In this document: positions 5,407 to 5,619 of the stretch, piece by piece
Layout of the letters: each line of letters opens with the position of its first letter
How positions within the stretch are numbered: the stretch's first letter is position 1
Assembly (NCBI GenBank): GCA_019424905.1
Contig: JAHYYP010000027.1
Location: 1-5,619 of the forward strand
Source: Collinsella sp.
GTDB lineage: Bacteria > Actinomycetota > Coriobacteriia > Coriobacteriales > Coriobacteriaceae
Length of the DNA stretch: 5,619 bases
Direction of reading: 5' to 3'
Notes under the pieces: generated by a model
What the model saw: only the letters and a program-made list of their open reading frames with translations
The model's database searches: none
Told to the model about the DNA's origin: nothing
Program-made: the position numbers and the translations under genes

Positions 5407-5453
5407 GGTATTAAAAACGGCTAACCTGTAATCGTTCACTGGTATTAAGAACC
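5407..5453 (+). promoter_or_regulatory. Two direct copies of GGTATTAARAAC, candidate regulator sites
   Basis: GGTATTAAAAAC (5407-5418) and GGTATTAAGAAC (5441-5452) differ at one base and are 34 bp apart start to start, about three helical turns. Each is partly palindromic (GGT...ACC or GT...AC ends). This resembles the GT/AC-ended sites of HutC-type GntR regulators, two of which are encoded directly upstream. The first copy covers the likely transcription start and the second lies just downstream, a placement that fits repression. Binding is inferred. Confidence 0.5.
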
Positions 5454-5543
5454 TTTGAATTGTTGAGCTTGGGGCCAAGATGTCCACAAGGTTAAGCGGT
5501 GCGACGGGGCGGCAAGCCCGTTCATTCCGTGCGACAATTCAAA
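5454..5543 (+). other. Potentially folded leader closed by a 10-bp inverted repeat
   Basis: TTTGAATTGT (5454-5463) is the exact reverse complement of ACAATTCAAA (5534-5543). Between them are smaller hairpins, CTTG-GGGC-CAAG (5468-5479) and ACGGG...CCCGT (5504-5508 with 5517-5521), and a GTGCGAC repeat (5499, 5529). In RNA this could be a multi-branched leader ending 9 nt before the ribosome binding site. It matches no riboswitch class that I can recognise. Confidence 0.35.
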
Positions 5544-5552
5544 CTGCTCGTG

Positions 5553-5559
5553 AAAGGAG
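5553..5559 (+). promoter_or_regulatory. Strong ribosome binding site of the gene at 5565
   Basis: AAAGGAG lies 5 nt before ATG 5565. This near-ideal site supports a real gene although only 18 codons are visible. Confidence 0.8.
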
Positions 5560-5564
5560 CGGGA

Positions 5565-5619
5565 ATGAAGGAGACCGAGAAGATCGAGATCATGCACTTC
5601 GACCAGGAGGGCTACCTCG
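5565..5619 (+). CDS. Start of an uncharacterised gene, probably the target of the GntR pair (3' end missing)
   Basis: Only 18 residues are visible, and they read MKETEKIEIMHFDQEGYL. This is too little to identify a family. The short FDxExYL pattern near the start recalls sugar isomerases of the SIS-domain type, which are often regulated by UTRA-type repressors, but that is a weak hint. The gene has its own promoter region, two operator-like repeats and a long leader, so it is probably the first gene of a regulated operon. An internal ATG (codon 10) is a less likely start because it lacks a ribosome binding site. Confidence 0.6.
   Translation, partial: MKETEKIEIMHFDQEGYL

Overview
The window looks like a stretch of chromosome from a high-GC, gut-type Gram-positive bacterium, most likely a coriobacterium such as Collinsella. 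This rests on base composition, strong AGGAG-type ribosome binding sites, the cell-wall genes and the density of sugar-type regulators. The genus is an inference and cannot be proved from the sequence alone. There is no rRNA, tRNA, CRISPR array, transposase gene or integrase.

Layout. (1) Positions 1-650 hold the 3' end of a gene for a secreted-type cell-wall hydrolase: coiled coil, Ser/Gly linker, then a CHAP/NlpC-P60-like cysteine peptidase domain. (2) Positions 651-873 are a convergent intergenic region with two hairpin terminators. The first lies inside the loop of a 29-bp perfect inverted repeat. (3) murB (874-1836, minus strand) encodes the peptidoglycan precursor enzyme UDP-N-acetylenolpyruvoylglucosamine reductase. 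(4) A 183-bp divergent promoter region follows, with a CAATCGATTG palindrome next to the likely murB -10 box. (5) A LacI-family repressor gene lies at 2020-3048. (6) Positions 3049-3296 contain a second long perfect inverted repeat (26-bp arms) and the promoter of the next unit. (7) A probable three-gene operon follows: an uncharacterised 163-residue protein (3297-3788) and two GntR-family regulators of the HutC/UTRA type (3824-4591 and 4576-5289). The regulator genes overlap by 16 bp, and the unit ends at a terminator at 5296-5330. (8) Positions 5331-5564 form a regulatory region with two copies of GGTATTAARAAC and a potentially folded leader. (9) A new gene starts at 5565 with an excellent ribosome binding site and runs off the end.

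How the parts may work together. The cell-wall hydrolase and murB are neighbours in related processes but are convergently transcribed. The LacI regulator has no sugar gene beside it and may be a stand-alone regulator. The paired UTRA regulators lie just upstream of the gene at 5565, and the repeated sites sit over and just after its likely transcription start. The simplest reading is that one or both repress that gene, which is probably the first of a sugar or amino-sugar uptake/catabolism operon. The most unusual features are the two long intergenic inverted repeats, which share a GTGCCYGCC core, and the overlapping pair of divergent UTRA regulators with a doubled operator-like motif downstream.
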